In this document: positions 14,827-21,874 of the stretch, one piece after another
Numbering within the stretch: the stretch's first letter is position 1
How the letters are laid out: each line of letters opens with the position of its first letter
NCBI GenBank assembly: GCA_004144175.1
Contig: SEFT01000025.1
Location: forward strand, 1-42,609
From: Sphingobacteriales bacterium
Lineage (GTDB): Bacteria; Bacteroidota; Bacteroidia; Chitinophagales; Chitinophagaceae
Length of the DNA: 42,609 bases
Reading direction: 5' to 3'
Notes under the pieces: generated by a model
The model's input: only the letters and a program-made list of their open reading frames with translations
Told to the model about the DNA's origin: nothing
The model's database searches: none
Program-made: the position numbers and the translations under genes

Positions 14827-16659
14827 ATGACCAAAGAAGAGTTTGGAACAATAGCGCAATCGATACCACATCAGCCGGGCTGCTATAAATATTACAGTGC
14901 AAGCAATGAGCTGCTATATGTGGGTAAAGCCAAGGACATACGGAAAAGGGTAGGGTCTTACTTCAATAAAACGGTAGATAACTACAAGACCCGCAGGCTA
15001 GTGATGCTCATACACCATATTGAGTACACCGTCACCAATACGGAGCACGACGCCTTCCTGCTCGAAAACTCACTGATAAAGCATTATCAGCCAAGGTTCA
15101 ATATAGAGCTGAAGGACGATAAGACGTATCCTTATGTAGTTATCAAAAACGAACATTTCCCCCGGGTATTCCTTACTCGGCGCATGATACGGGATGGCTC
15201 GGAGTACCTGGGGCCATTTACCAGCGTATGGCGGGTAAAGGAACTACTTGCGCTTATAAAGCAGAACATACCACTGCGTACCTGCAATCTCAATCTATCC
15301 CCACACAACATAGCCAAGGGCAAGTATAAAGTATGCCTGGAGTACCACCTGGGTAACTGCAAAGGGCCTTGCGAAGGCCTGCAAACAAGTGAAGACTATG
15401 CAGAGGACATACAGCATATACGCCATATACTGAAGGGGAATACCGGCGAGGTAATAAAGAACCTGAAGCAGCAGATGACCGAGCTGGCTATGGAAATGAA
15501 GTTTGAGAAGGCCGAGATCATGCGGCAAAAGATAGATGCCATTCAGAACTACCAGAGTAAGTCAACCGTAGTGAATCCGCACCTGGGCAATGTAGATGTG
15601 GCCTGTATACTTAGCGATGATGGACATTCTTTCGTTAACTATATGATGGTAGCCAATGGCAGCATCGTATATGCCAAGACCATACAGATAGAGAAAAAGC
15701 TGGAAGAGGAAGACGAGGAAATACTGGCGATAGCCCTTGACCGCCTGCGCGAAACCTTCCATAGCAATGCCAAGGAGGTGATAGTGCCGATTGAAATACC
15801 GGTGACCGACAGCAGCCTTAAGGTGACGGTACCAAAGGCGGGCGACAAGAAGAAGTTGCTGGATATGGCCATTAAGAATGCGGAAATATTTAGGGGTGAT
15901 ATAAAGAAAAAAGACGCGTTACTGCTCGGCGAGGCGTCGAAGCGCAGCAGCGAACATGTACTGGAAGAGTTACAAGAGGCACTACACCTTTCCGAACTAC
16001 CGGTACATATCGAGTGTTTCGATAACTCCAACTTTCAGGGCTCTTATCCTGTATCAGCGATGGTATGCTTCCGCAATGGGCAGCCATCGAAAAAAGACTA
16101 CCGGCATTTCCATGTCAAAACAGTAGAAGGGATCAACGACTTCGCTTCTATGTCGGAGGTAGTTTACCGCAGGTACAAGCGCCTGACGGAAGAAGAACAG
16201 ACCTTGCCACAACTGGTAATAATAGATGGTGGTAAGGGTCAGCTAGGTGCGGCATTGGAGAGTATTCAGAAACTTGGGTTGCAGGGGAAAATGACACTGG
16301 TAGGCCTTGCCAAGCGCGAGGAATCTATCTTCTTTCCCGGCGATAGCCAGCCGCTGCAACTGCCATATGATAGTGCTGCCCACCTGCTCATCAGGCGTAT
16401 ACGCGACGAAGTACACAACTTCGGTATCACTTTTCACCGGCAGATACGCAGCAAAGGCACTTTCAAAAATGAACTGGAAGGGATACCAGGTATTGGCGAA
16501 AAGACAGCTACCGAACTGCTACAGGCGTTCCGCTCGGTAAAGAATATACAGACGCTTACTGAACGGGAGCTAACGAAGGTGATCGGCCTGTCGAAAGCCC
16601 GGATCGTTTGGGCCTACTTCCACAAGCATGAAGGCGACCCGACATCGCGTGACGCTTAG
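14827..16659 (+). CDS. uvrC: Excinuclease ABC subunit C
   Basis: A 610-aa nucleotide-excision-repair endonuclease, which cuts the damaged strand on both sides of the lesion after UvrB loading. Domains: GIY-YIG nuclease (about 12-90; GCYKYYSASNELLYVGKAKDIRKRV) for the 3' cut, a Cys-rich linker (CNLNLSP...CLEYHLGNCKGPC), the UVR helix pair that binds UvrB (about 205-240), the RNase H-like domain for the 5' cut (ECFDNSNFQGSYPVSAM and LVIIDGGKGQLGAA, with its catalytic Asp residues), and C-terminal helix-hairpin-helix motifs (LEGIPGIGEKTATELLQAF). Length is normal. AAGG ends 6 bases before the ATG. Confidence 0.97.
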   Translation: MTKEEFGTIAQSIPHQPGCYKYYSASNELLYVGKAKDIRKRVGSYFNKTVDNYKTRRLVMLIHHIEYTVTNTEHDAFLLENSLIKHYQPRFNIELKDDKTYPYVVIKNEHFPRVFLTRRMIRDGSEYLGPFTSVWRVKELLALIKQNIPLRTCNLNLSPHNIAKGKYKVCLEYHLGNCKGPCEGLQTSEDYAEDIQHIRHILKGNTGEVIKNLKQQMTELAMEMKFEKAEIMRQKIDAIQNYQSKSTVVNPHLGNVDVACILSDDGHSFVNYMMVANGSIVYAKTIQIEKKLEEEDEEILAIALDRLRETFHSNAKEVIVPIEIPVTDSSLKVTVPKAGDKKKLLDMAIKNAEIFRGDIKKKDALLLGEASKRSSEHVLEELQEALHLSELPVHIECFDNSNFQGSYPVSAMVCFRNGQPSKKDYRHFHVKTVEGINDFASMSEVVYRRYKRLTEEEQTLPQLVIIDGGKGQLGAALESIQKLGLQGKMTLVGLAKREESIFFPGDSQPLQLPYDSAAHLLIRRIRDEVHNFGITFHRQIRSKGTFKNELEGIPGIGEKTATELLQAFRSVKNIQTLTERELTKVIGLSKARIVWAYFHKHEGDPTSRDA

Positions 16660-16714
16660 GCACATGCGTTGTATTACAACTACTTTGTTTCAAAATAAAG
16701 CAGAATAGTCGGTG

Positions 16715-16722
16715 TATCTTTG
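16715..16722 (+). promoter_or_regulatory. Putative -7 box of the DUF983 gene
   Basis: TATCTTTG, a perfect TAnnTTTG match, ends 17 bases before the ATG at 16740. The nearest TTG (16685-16687) is 27 bases upstream, further than usual. Confidence 0.42.
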
Positions 16723-16739
16723 CACAAATTTGTTGCCTG

Positions 16740-17150
16740 ATGTCAGCTGAAAAACCGGCAATGCTGCCCAGCATGCTGAAAATGAAATGCCCTAACTGCC
16801 GCAAGGGACATATGTTTACGAATAAAAGCATCTTTCCGCTTGGCAAATTGCTTGATATGCCGGAGCGGTGCCCTGTGTGCGGTCAAAAGATGGAACTGGA
16901 AGTAGGCTTTTATTATGGTACCGGCTATGTGAGTTATGCATTGTCAGTAGGGCTATTCTTTTTTAACCTCATCTGGTATTGGGGGCTTATCGGGCTTTCG
17001 TACAAGGATAACAGCATTTTCTACTATCTCATTACCAGCGTTACCATTGTATTATTGCTGCAGCCATGGCTCATGCGCATCTCGCGGGTGCTTTACCTGT
17101 ATATGTTTGTGAAGTATGGGAAGGGCAATACCATGAAGTCGGAAGAGTAG
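16740..17150 (+). CDS. DUF983 membrane protein with zinc-ribbon start
   Basis: A 136-aa protein. The N-terminal part has two CxxC pairs (KCPNCRKG and RCPVCGQ) that should form a zinc ribbon, and FYYGTGYVSYALSVGLFFFN opens two or three transmembrane helices (about 60-130). This is the DUF983 pattern, widespread in Bacteroidota and Proteobacteria; in alphaproteobacteria such genes often sit near cytochrome oxidase genes, but none is here. Function is unknown. It is followed by the MlaF-like ATPase gene with 102 bases between, which has its own promoter box. Confidence 0.9.
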   Translation: MSAEKPAMLPSMLKMKCPNCRKGHMFTNKSIFPLGKLLDMPERCPVCGQKMELEVGFYYGTGYVSYALSVGLFFFNLIWYWGLIGLSYKDNSIFYYLITSVTIVLLLQPWLMRISRVLYLYMFVKYGKGNTMKSEE

Positions 17151-17224
17151 TGTTTTATTATGCTTTCATGCATAATGCTTTATAAGAGGCATAGTTTTGG
17201 TACAGCCTGATTACTTAGATGTTC

Positions 17225-17232
17225 TATATTTG
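17225..17232 (+). promoter_or_regulatory. Putative -7 box of the ABC ATPase gene
   Basis: TATATTTG, a perfect TAnnTTTG match, 20 bases ahead of the ATG at 17253. A TTTTG at 17195-17199 is a possible -33 element at a long spacing of 25. Confidence 0.42.
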
Positions 17233-17252
17233 ATTCATATTTCCTTCTCTGA

Positions 17253-18029
17253 ATGATCGAGCTTAAGAATATACGGAAGACCTTTGGTGAAAAAGTGGTT
17301 TTGGAAGATGTGTCGGTGGTGATGAGCCCCGGCAAGACCAACCTGATAATAGGAACCAGCGGTAGCGGTAAGACCGTGATGATGAAGTGTATGATCGGGC
17401 TGATACATCCGGATTCAGGCGAGGTACTTTATGAGGGCAAGAACCTGTTGACGATGGAAGATAAAGACCTGAAGGAGATTCGCATGCAAATAGGTATGCT
17501 TTTCCAGGGGTCGGCACTTTTTGATAGTATGACGGTAGAGGATAACGTACGCTTTCCGCTCGATATGTTTACGAAAATGCACCGTGCTAAAAAGAAAGAG
17601 CGGGTAAATGAAGTGCTGGACAGGGTGAACCTGGAAGGGGCAAATAAGAAGTTCCCGGCCGAGATAAGCGGCGGTATGAAGAAGAGGGTAGCACTGGCGC
17701 GTGCATTGGTACTGAACCCCAAATATCTTTTTTGTGATGAGCCTAATTCTGGTCTTGATCCACAGACATCGTTAGTTATTGACAAGCTGATAAAGGAACT
17801 TACGATTGAATATAATATGACCACTATCATCAATACCCACGACATGAATACGGTGATGGAAAGTGGTGACCATATTGTGTATATGCACAAAGGCCGTAAA
17901 AAATGGGAGGGTACCAATAAGGATATCATCTTTAGCAAAGACGAGGACCTCAACAGCTTCATATTTGCATCTGAATTCCTGAGCAAGGCCAAGGAAATGA
18001 GCATGCTGGAGCAGAAAGGTAAGGCATAG
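17253..18029 (+). CDS. ABC transporter ATPase, MlaF-like
   Basis: A 258-aa cytoplasmic ATPase. Walker A is GTSGSGKT, the Q loop is GMLFQGSALFDSMTV, the signature is ISGGMKKRVALARAL and Walker B is YLFCDEPNSGLDP, with the switch histidine in NTHDM. The SGGMKKR form and the FQGSALFDSMTVEDNV stretch point to the MlaF/Ttg2A group, which drives phospholipid transport between inner and outer membranes with MlaE (permease) and MlaD (MCE protein). Neither mlaE nor mlaD lies next to it here, though in many genomes they are adjacent, so it is an orphan within this window. Confidence 0.9.
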   Translation: MIELKNIRKTFGEKVVLEDVSVVMSPGKTNLIIGTSGSGKTVMMKCMIGLIHPDSGEVLYEGKNLLTMEDKDLKEIRMQIGMLFQGSALFDSMTVEDNVRFPLDMFTKMHRAKKKERVNEVLDRVNLEGANKKFPAEISGGMKKRVALARALVLNPKYLFCDEPNSGLDPQTSLVIDKLIKELTIEYNMTTIINTHDMNTVMESGDHIVYMHKGRKKWEGTNKDIIFSKDEDLNSFIFASEFLSKAKEMSMLEQKGKA

Positions 18030-18128
18030 CGCTATTGCAGCCTGGTTTGCTTAAAAGCCAAAGTAATCCTAACATATATTAAGAGTACGGAAATCGGTAT
18101 GGTCTTGTAGGTAGTTGACGGAACAAAA

Positions 18129-18527
18129 ATGTCGACTATGAAAGCTTTACTGATCTTATTTTGTGCGGGACTAATATTTACAGAAGCCAATGCCCAGGGC
18201 GGCCGCACCGACTCGCTGACAAACTACAATAACAGGCTGGACCGGAATAACCCTTCCAATCCGTATAATCCGAATAACAGTAGAAATACACTAGGCGTGC
18301 AGCCGAGCGCGCCGGTCTCCAGTCCTACACCTACTATCAATAACCCTGAGATCAAGAGGCTGAATAACAGTAATATGCCGATCAATAACAACGGCACACT
18401 GAATAACAACAGCTATCCAAATAACAATAATACCTTGGGCGCGCCAAGCAATGGCAACCTGAATAACGGCTACAGCAATCCTTCAGCGCCCATCAATAAT
18501 GGTATGAACAACAGGATCGTTCGATAG
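18129..18527 (+). CDS. Secreted Asn/Pro-rich low-complexity protein
   Basis: A 132-aa protein with a signal peptide (about 1-23, ending TEANAQ) and a mature part made almost wholly of Asn, Pro, Ser, Gly and Thr, with loose repeats of NNNGTLNNN and NPNNS type. It should be disordered and exported. ATG at 18129 or the ATG three codons later (18138) are both plausible, the second giving a more typical MKALL start. No family is recognised. Such proteins are poorly conserved, so a chance ORF cannot be fully excluded, but the clear signal peptide argues for a real gene. Confidence 0.65.
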   Translation: MSTMKALLILFCAGLIFTEANAQGGRTDSLTNYNNRLDRNNPSNPYNPNNSRNTLGVQPSAPVSSPTPTINNPEIKRLNNSNMPINNNGTLNNNSYPNNNNTLGAPSNGNLNNGYSNPSAPINNGMNNRIVR

Positions 18528-18553
18528 TCGGGTATAAAATATTTGTCACAAAA

Positions 18554-18584
18554 TTGTAATGGGTGAATATTTTAGGTATCTTTA
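18554..18584 (+). promoter_or_regulatory. Possible promoter inside the structured gene-free region
   Basis: TTG (18554-18556), 20 bases, then TATCTTTA (18577-18584), one mismatch to TAnnTTTG. Transcription would start near 18590 and enter the inner hairpin about 14 bases later. Confidence 0.3.
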
Positions 18585-18801
18585 GAAAGGTCAATTAAAT
18601 GAAGAAGACCGGTAGAAACCGGTCTTCGAAATCTAGAATTGATTACCCATTACATCTTTAGTATCTTGAAAGTGCTGGTTTCTAGTGGATCAGCACTATT
18701 TTTTTGCGGTGTTTGATGATATAGACCATTGCATATTTTAAATGGTTGGGAAAAATGAAAAAAAATTTTCCAGTCTTTTCTTAATAAAAATTTATATCCG
18801 T

Positions 18802-18831
18802 TTGTATTTGGGCATAATTCATTTATTTTTG
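18802..18831 (+). promoter_or_regulatory. Promoter of sucD
   Basis: TTG (18802-18804), 19 bases, then TATTTTTG (18824-18831): a good match to the Bacteroidota TTG / TAnnTTTG consensus, giving a leader of about 27 bases before the ATG at 18864. Confidence 0.6.
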
Positions 18832-18863
18832 CCCGCGTCAAATCAAAATTATAACTCAAGCTC

Positions 18864-19754
18864 ATGGCTGTTTTAGTTAATAAGAATTCCAAAGTCATTG
18901 TACAAGGCTTTACAGGTACAGAGGGTACATTCCATGCTACCCAAATGATAGAGTACGGTACAAACGTAGTAGGCGGTGTTACCCCTGCTAAAGGTGGTAC
19001 CAAGCACCTTGATCGCCCGGTATTCAACACTGTAAAAGATGCAGTAGATGGTACAGGCGCTGATGTATCTATCATATTTGTACCACCGGCTTTCGCTGCT
19101 GATGCTATCATGGAAGCTGCTGATGCAGGTATAAAAGTGATCATCTGCATTACCGAAGGTATACCTGTACAAGACATGGTGAAAGCCCGTGAGTTCATAA
19201 AAGGAAAAGACTGCCGCCTGATAGGCCCCAACTGCCCTGGTGTTATCACCGCAGGTGAGGCTAAGGTTGGTATCATGCCAGGTTTTGTATTCAAACCAGG
19301 CCGTATCGGTATCGTATCAAAGTCGGGTACTCTTACCTACGAAGCTGCTGACCAGGCAGTAAAAGCAGGTATGGGTATATCTACAGCTATCGGCATCGGT
19401 GGCGACCCGATCATCGGTACTACTACTCGCGAAGCGGTAGAACTGCTGATGAACGACCCTGAAACAGACGGTATCATCATGATAGGTGAGATAGGCGGTA
19501 ACATGGAAGCCGAAGCTGCAAACTGGCTGAAAAGCAACATGCGTAAACCTGTTGTAGGTTTCATCGCCGGCCAGACAGCGCCTCCGGGCCGTCGTATGGG
19601 CCACGCAGGTGCTATCATCGGTGGTGCTGATGATACTGCTGAAGCTAAAATGAAGATCATGGGCGAGTGCGGCATTCACGTAGTGGAGAGCCCTGCAAAC
19701 ATTGGCCGCACTATGGCTGAAGCGCTGAGCAAAGCTGCTGTAGCTGCTAACTAA
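18864..19754 (+). CDS. sucD: Succinyl-CoA synthetase subunit alpha
   Basis: A 296-aa TCA-cycle enzyme subunit, which with SucC converts succinyl-CoA to succinate while making ATP or GTP. The N-terminal CoA-binding Rossmann domain has [20 protein letters not shown], then [14 protein letters not shown]. The phosphorylated histidine is H247 in [13 protein letters not shown], and GPNCPGVI and SKSGTLTYE are the usual ligase motifs. Length is normal. sucC is not adjacent; in Bacteroidota the two genes are often apart. It has its own promoter and a strong terminator, so it is a single-gene unit. Confidence 0.97.
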   Translation: MAVLVNKNSKVIVQGFTGTEGTFHATQMIEYGTNVVGGVTPAKGGTKHLDRPVFNTVKDAVDGTGADVSIIFVPPAFAADAIMEAADAGIKVIICITEGIPVQDMVKAREFIKGKDCRLIGPNCPGVITAGEAKVGIMPGFVFKPGRIGIVSKSGTLTYEAADQAVKAGMGISTAIGIGGDPIIGTTTREAVELLMNDPETDGIIMIGEIGGNMEAEAANWLKSNMRKPVVGFIAGQTAPPGRRMGHAGAIIGGADDTAEAKMKIMGECGIHVVESPANIGRTMAEALSKAAVAAN

Positions 19755-19778
19755 GCAAAGCAAACTAACTGGTAATAG

Positions 19779-19805
19779 AAAAGGCTGTCGAAAGACAGCC
19801 TTTTT
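19779..19805. terminator. Bidirectional terminator of sucD and the PaiB-like gene
   Basis: A perfect 11-bp stem (19779-19789 with 19794-19804), GAAA tetraloop, with a T tract after it on the plus strand and an A tract before it, so it can work for both converging genes. Confidence 0.9.
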
Positions 19806-19806
19806 G

Positions 19807-20433
19807 TTATTTGAAGAGTTGCGGCCTTCTTTTTATCATTTCAGCCGCTATTTCTTTTTCATCATTTGCACCCTCATTCAGGTGTGCTACAATGTTCTGA
19901 TAGCTCTCATCATTTCGGTTCTGGCTCAGCTTAAAGAGCGGATATAGATCGGTCAACTTTATCTCAAAACCGGCAATCGCTTTTACATGTGTGTGCAGGT
20001 ATTTGTCCGACATGTTTTCGACCAACTCAGGGTTCGTTTGGCTATCCTCATATTTGTGTGTCAGGTCGGTAAGTAGTTTTATCGTTTCCGCATCAGTCAT
20101 CAGCTGCATGGTGCCCCGTGCATGCACTGTTATATAATTCCAGGTACCGGCTGTATTACGCTCGTTATACCAGCTGGCGCTTACGTAGCAATGTGGCCCC
20201 GTGAACATCACCAGCACATTCGGATTCTTCTCAAAGGCAATACAATGGTCGGTCTTACGCATCATGTGCCCTTGCAGGTATAACTCACCTTCCTTTTCGT
20301 GTATGATAAGCGGTAACTGTGTAGCGACACTAGTAAAACCATCATTGCCTATCAGCGTAGCAAATGGATTGGCTTTGATGAAATCAATTACTTCCTGTTG
20401 TTCTGTCTCGGTGAAGTGCGGTACTTTATACAT
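19807..20433 (-). CDS. FMN-binding PaiB-like protein
   Basis: A 208-aa protein of the PaiB family (FMN-binding negative transcriptional regulator, split beta-barrel). It starts MYKVPHFTE, as PaiB proteins do, followed by NPFATLIGNDG and ATQLPLIIHE, then GHMMRKTDH, VLVMFTGPHCYVSASWY, NTAGTWNYITVHARG and the helix ending VKAIAGFEIKLTDLYPLFKLSQN, the strongest family mark. In Bacillus PaiB is part of a system that represses sporulation and protease genes; elsewhere it may be a flavin-dependent enzyme. The gene stands alone, converging with sucD. Confidence 0.92.
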   Translation of the reverse strand: MYKVPHFTETEQQEVIDFIKANPFATLIGNDGFTSVATQLPLIIHEKEGELYLQGHMMRKTDHCIAFEKNPNVLVMFTGPHCYVSASWYNERNTAGTWNYITVHARGTMQLMTDAETIKLLTDLTHKYEDSQTNPELVENMSDKYLHTHVKAIAGFEIKLTDLYPLFKLSQNRNDESYQNIVAHLNEGANDEKEIAAEMIKRRPQLFK

Positions 20434-20497
20434 AATAGGATACTAAGATGTCAAAAATCGCGAACAAAATCCATTCATCGTTTACTTACTTTGCAGA

Positions 20498-21601
20498 ATG
20501 GTTTACAAAGTTATCGGATTGATGTCGGGCAGCTCCCTCGATGGGTTGGATATCGCTTATACAACACTGGAAGAAGTAAGAGGACAATGGAAATTTGAGA
20601 TACAACATGCAGAGTGTATACCTTATACTGAAGAAATGTGCACTGCACTAAGCAATGCCCAGAACCTGACGATACCCGAATTTCTGAAACTGAATACATC
20701 GTACGGCCGCCATATAGGCGAGCAGGTAAACCAATTTATTGACAAATACAGCCTGCACCACAAGGTGCATTTTATAGCCTCTCACGGGCACACCGTCTTT
20801 CACGAGCCGCATAACCACACTACCTGCCAGGTAGGCGATGGTGCTACCATAGCTGCAGTTACAGGCCTTCCTGTCATCAGCGATCTGCGCGCGCTGGATG
20901 TGGCCCTCGGCGGGCAAGGTGCGCCAATAGTGCCTATCGGCGACAAGCTGCTGTTTGGTGAGTATAACTACTGGTTGAACATCGGCGGTATATGCAATAT
21001 TACCGCTCCAAAGGACGGCAGCAATATAGCCTTTGATATTAGCGCGGCCAACCAGATGCTGAACATTCTGGCAGCCGAAGATGGCAAGAAAATTGACGAA
21101 GGCGGCGACATAGCCAGAAGTGGAGTGGTGCTAACTGATGTCTTAGAGCAATTGAACGCACAGGAATACTACAATCAGCCGGCACCAAAATCGCTGAGCA
21201 ATGATATGGCTAAGGACATTGTCTTCCCGATACTGATGCGTAGCGAATACAGCATACAGGATAAGCTCTGCACCATGGTGCAACATATAGCTGATCAGGT
21301 AGCGAAAGCAGTCAGCACTTATCCGGTAGATGGCGACGAAAAGAGAATGCTGGTAACGGGTGGGGGAGCATTCAATACATTTCTTATTGAAACGATCACT
21401 GAATCAGTTGCACCCTTTGGCGTCCAGGTCGTAGTGCCGGATAATAATGTGGTTATGTATAAAGAAGCGCTTATCATGGCACTCATAGGTACACTACGTT
21501 GGAGGGAAGAGACCAATGTACTGAGCAATGTAACAGGCGCATCGCGCGATAGTGTTGGCGGAGCGCTTTGGATGGGGCATAGCTACAGTGGAGACGAATA
21601 G
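20498..21601 (+). CDS. anmK: Anhydro-N-acetylmuramic acid kinase
   Basis: A 367-aa cell-wall recycling kinase. It phosphorylates 1,6-anhydro-MurNAc with hydrolysis of the anhydro ring to give MurNAc-6-phosphate. Motifs: the phosphate-1 loop GLMSGSSLDGLD near the N-terminus, SHGHTVFHEP, QVGDGATIA, SDLRALDVALGGQGAPIVP, NIGGICNIT and LVTGGGAFNTFL in the second lobe of the sugar-kinase/actin-like fold. Length is normal. No MurQ or other recycling gene is next to it. A promoter-like TTACTTTG ends 4 bases before the ATG, so the mRNA could be leaderless. Confidence 0.96.
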   Translation: MVYKVIGLMSGSSLDGLDIAYTTLEEVRGQWKFEIQHAECIPYTEEMCTALSNAQNLTIPEFLKLNTSYGRHIGEQVNQFIDKYSLHHKVHFIASHGHTVFHEPHNHTTCQVGDGATIAAVTGLPVISDLRALDVALGGQGAPIVPIGDKLLFGEYNYWLNIGGICNITAPKDGSNIAFDISAANQMLNILAAEDGKKIDEGGDIARSGVVLTDVLEQLNAQEYYNQPAPKSLSNDMAKDIVFPILMRSEYSIQDKLCTMVQHIADQVAKAVSTYPVDGDEKRMLVTGGGAFNTFLIETITESVAPFGVQVVVPDNNVVMYKEALIMALIGTLRWREETNVLSNVTGASRDSVGGALWMGHSYSGDE

Positions 21602-21699
21602 CCTAAATAAGTAACAATAAGCCAATAATTATATTTTTCGTTACAATCATTTGATTGTCAATTAGTTGCGCTCGTATGACAAAATAAAAGCTAATTTAT

Positions 21700-21732
21700 T
21701 TGTCGTTTGATGCCAACTAATCCATAATTTTG
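21700..21732 (+). promoter_or_regulatory. Promoter of the nine-repeat T9SS protein gene
   Basis: TTG (21700-21702), 22 bases, then TAATTTTG (21725-21732), a perfect TAnnTTTG box. It would give a leader of about 135 bases before the ATG at 21875. The leader shows no strong hairpin by eye. Confidence 0.48.
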
Positions 21733-21874
21733 CGCCGTCTTTTTTAACTGAAGGGCATGGGCAGTGTGCATACGGCTAAAGATAGATGACACATTCACAT
21801 TGAAACAACCGAAACCCAAACCTGAAAAGAGAGAAAGACCTAAACTCCATAAATAATCCGATAAATATACATTT

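Larger units (their letters stand above)
18528..18863. other. 336-base gene-free region with nested inverted repeats
   Basis: The longest gene-free stretch of the window. It holds an outer 10-bp inverted repeat (18555-18564 with 18645-18654), a 6-bp pair (18591-18596 with 18637-18642), and an inner hairpin of 10 bp with a 4-base loop (18604-18613 with 18618-18627). The inner hairpin is not followed by a T tract, so it is not a standard terminator. A promoter-like pair (18554-18584) and a 20-codon ORF (18599-18661, starting MKKTGRNRSS) lie in it. The last 60 bases hold the sucD promoter. It could be a small RNA, a leader or a transcription-factor site; no known riboswitch class is recognised. 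Confidence 0.5.

Noticed and set aside
17157-17176. A 7-bp inverted repeat after the DUF983 gene
   Set aside because: It is AT-rich and not followed by a T tract, so it does not qualify as a terminator.
18650-19294. A 214-codon minus-strand frame opposite sucD
   Set aside because: Antisense shadow of sucD with no recognisable protein features.
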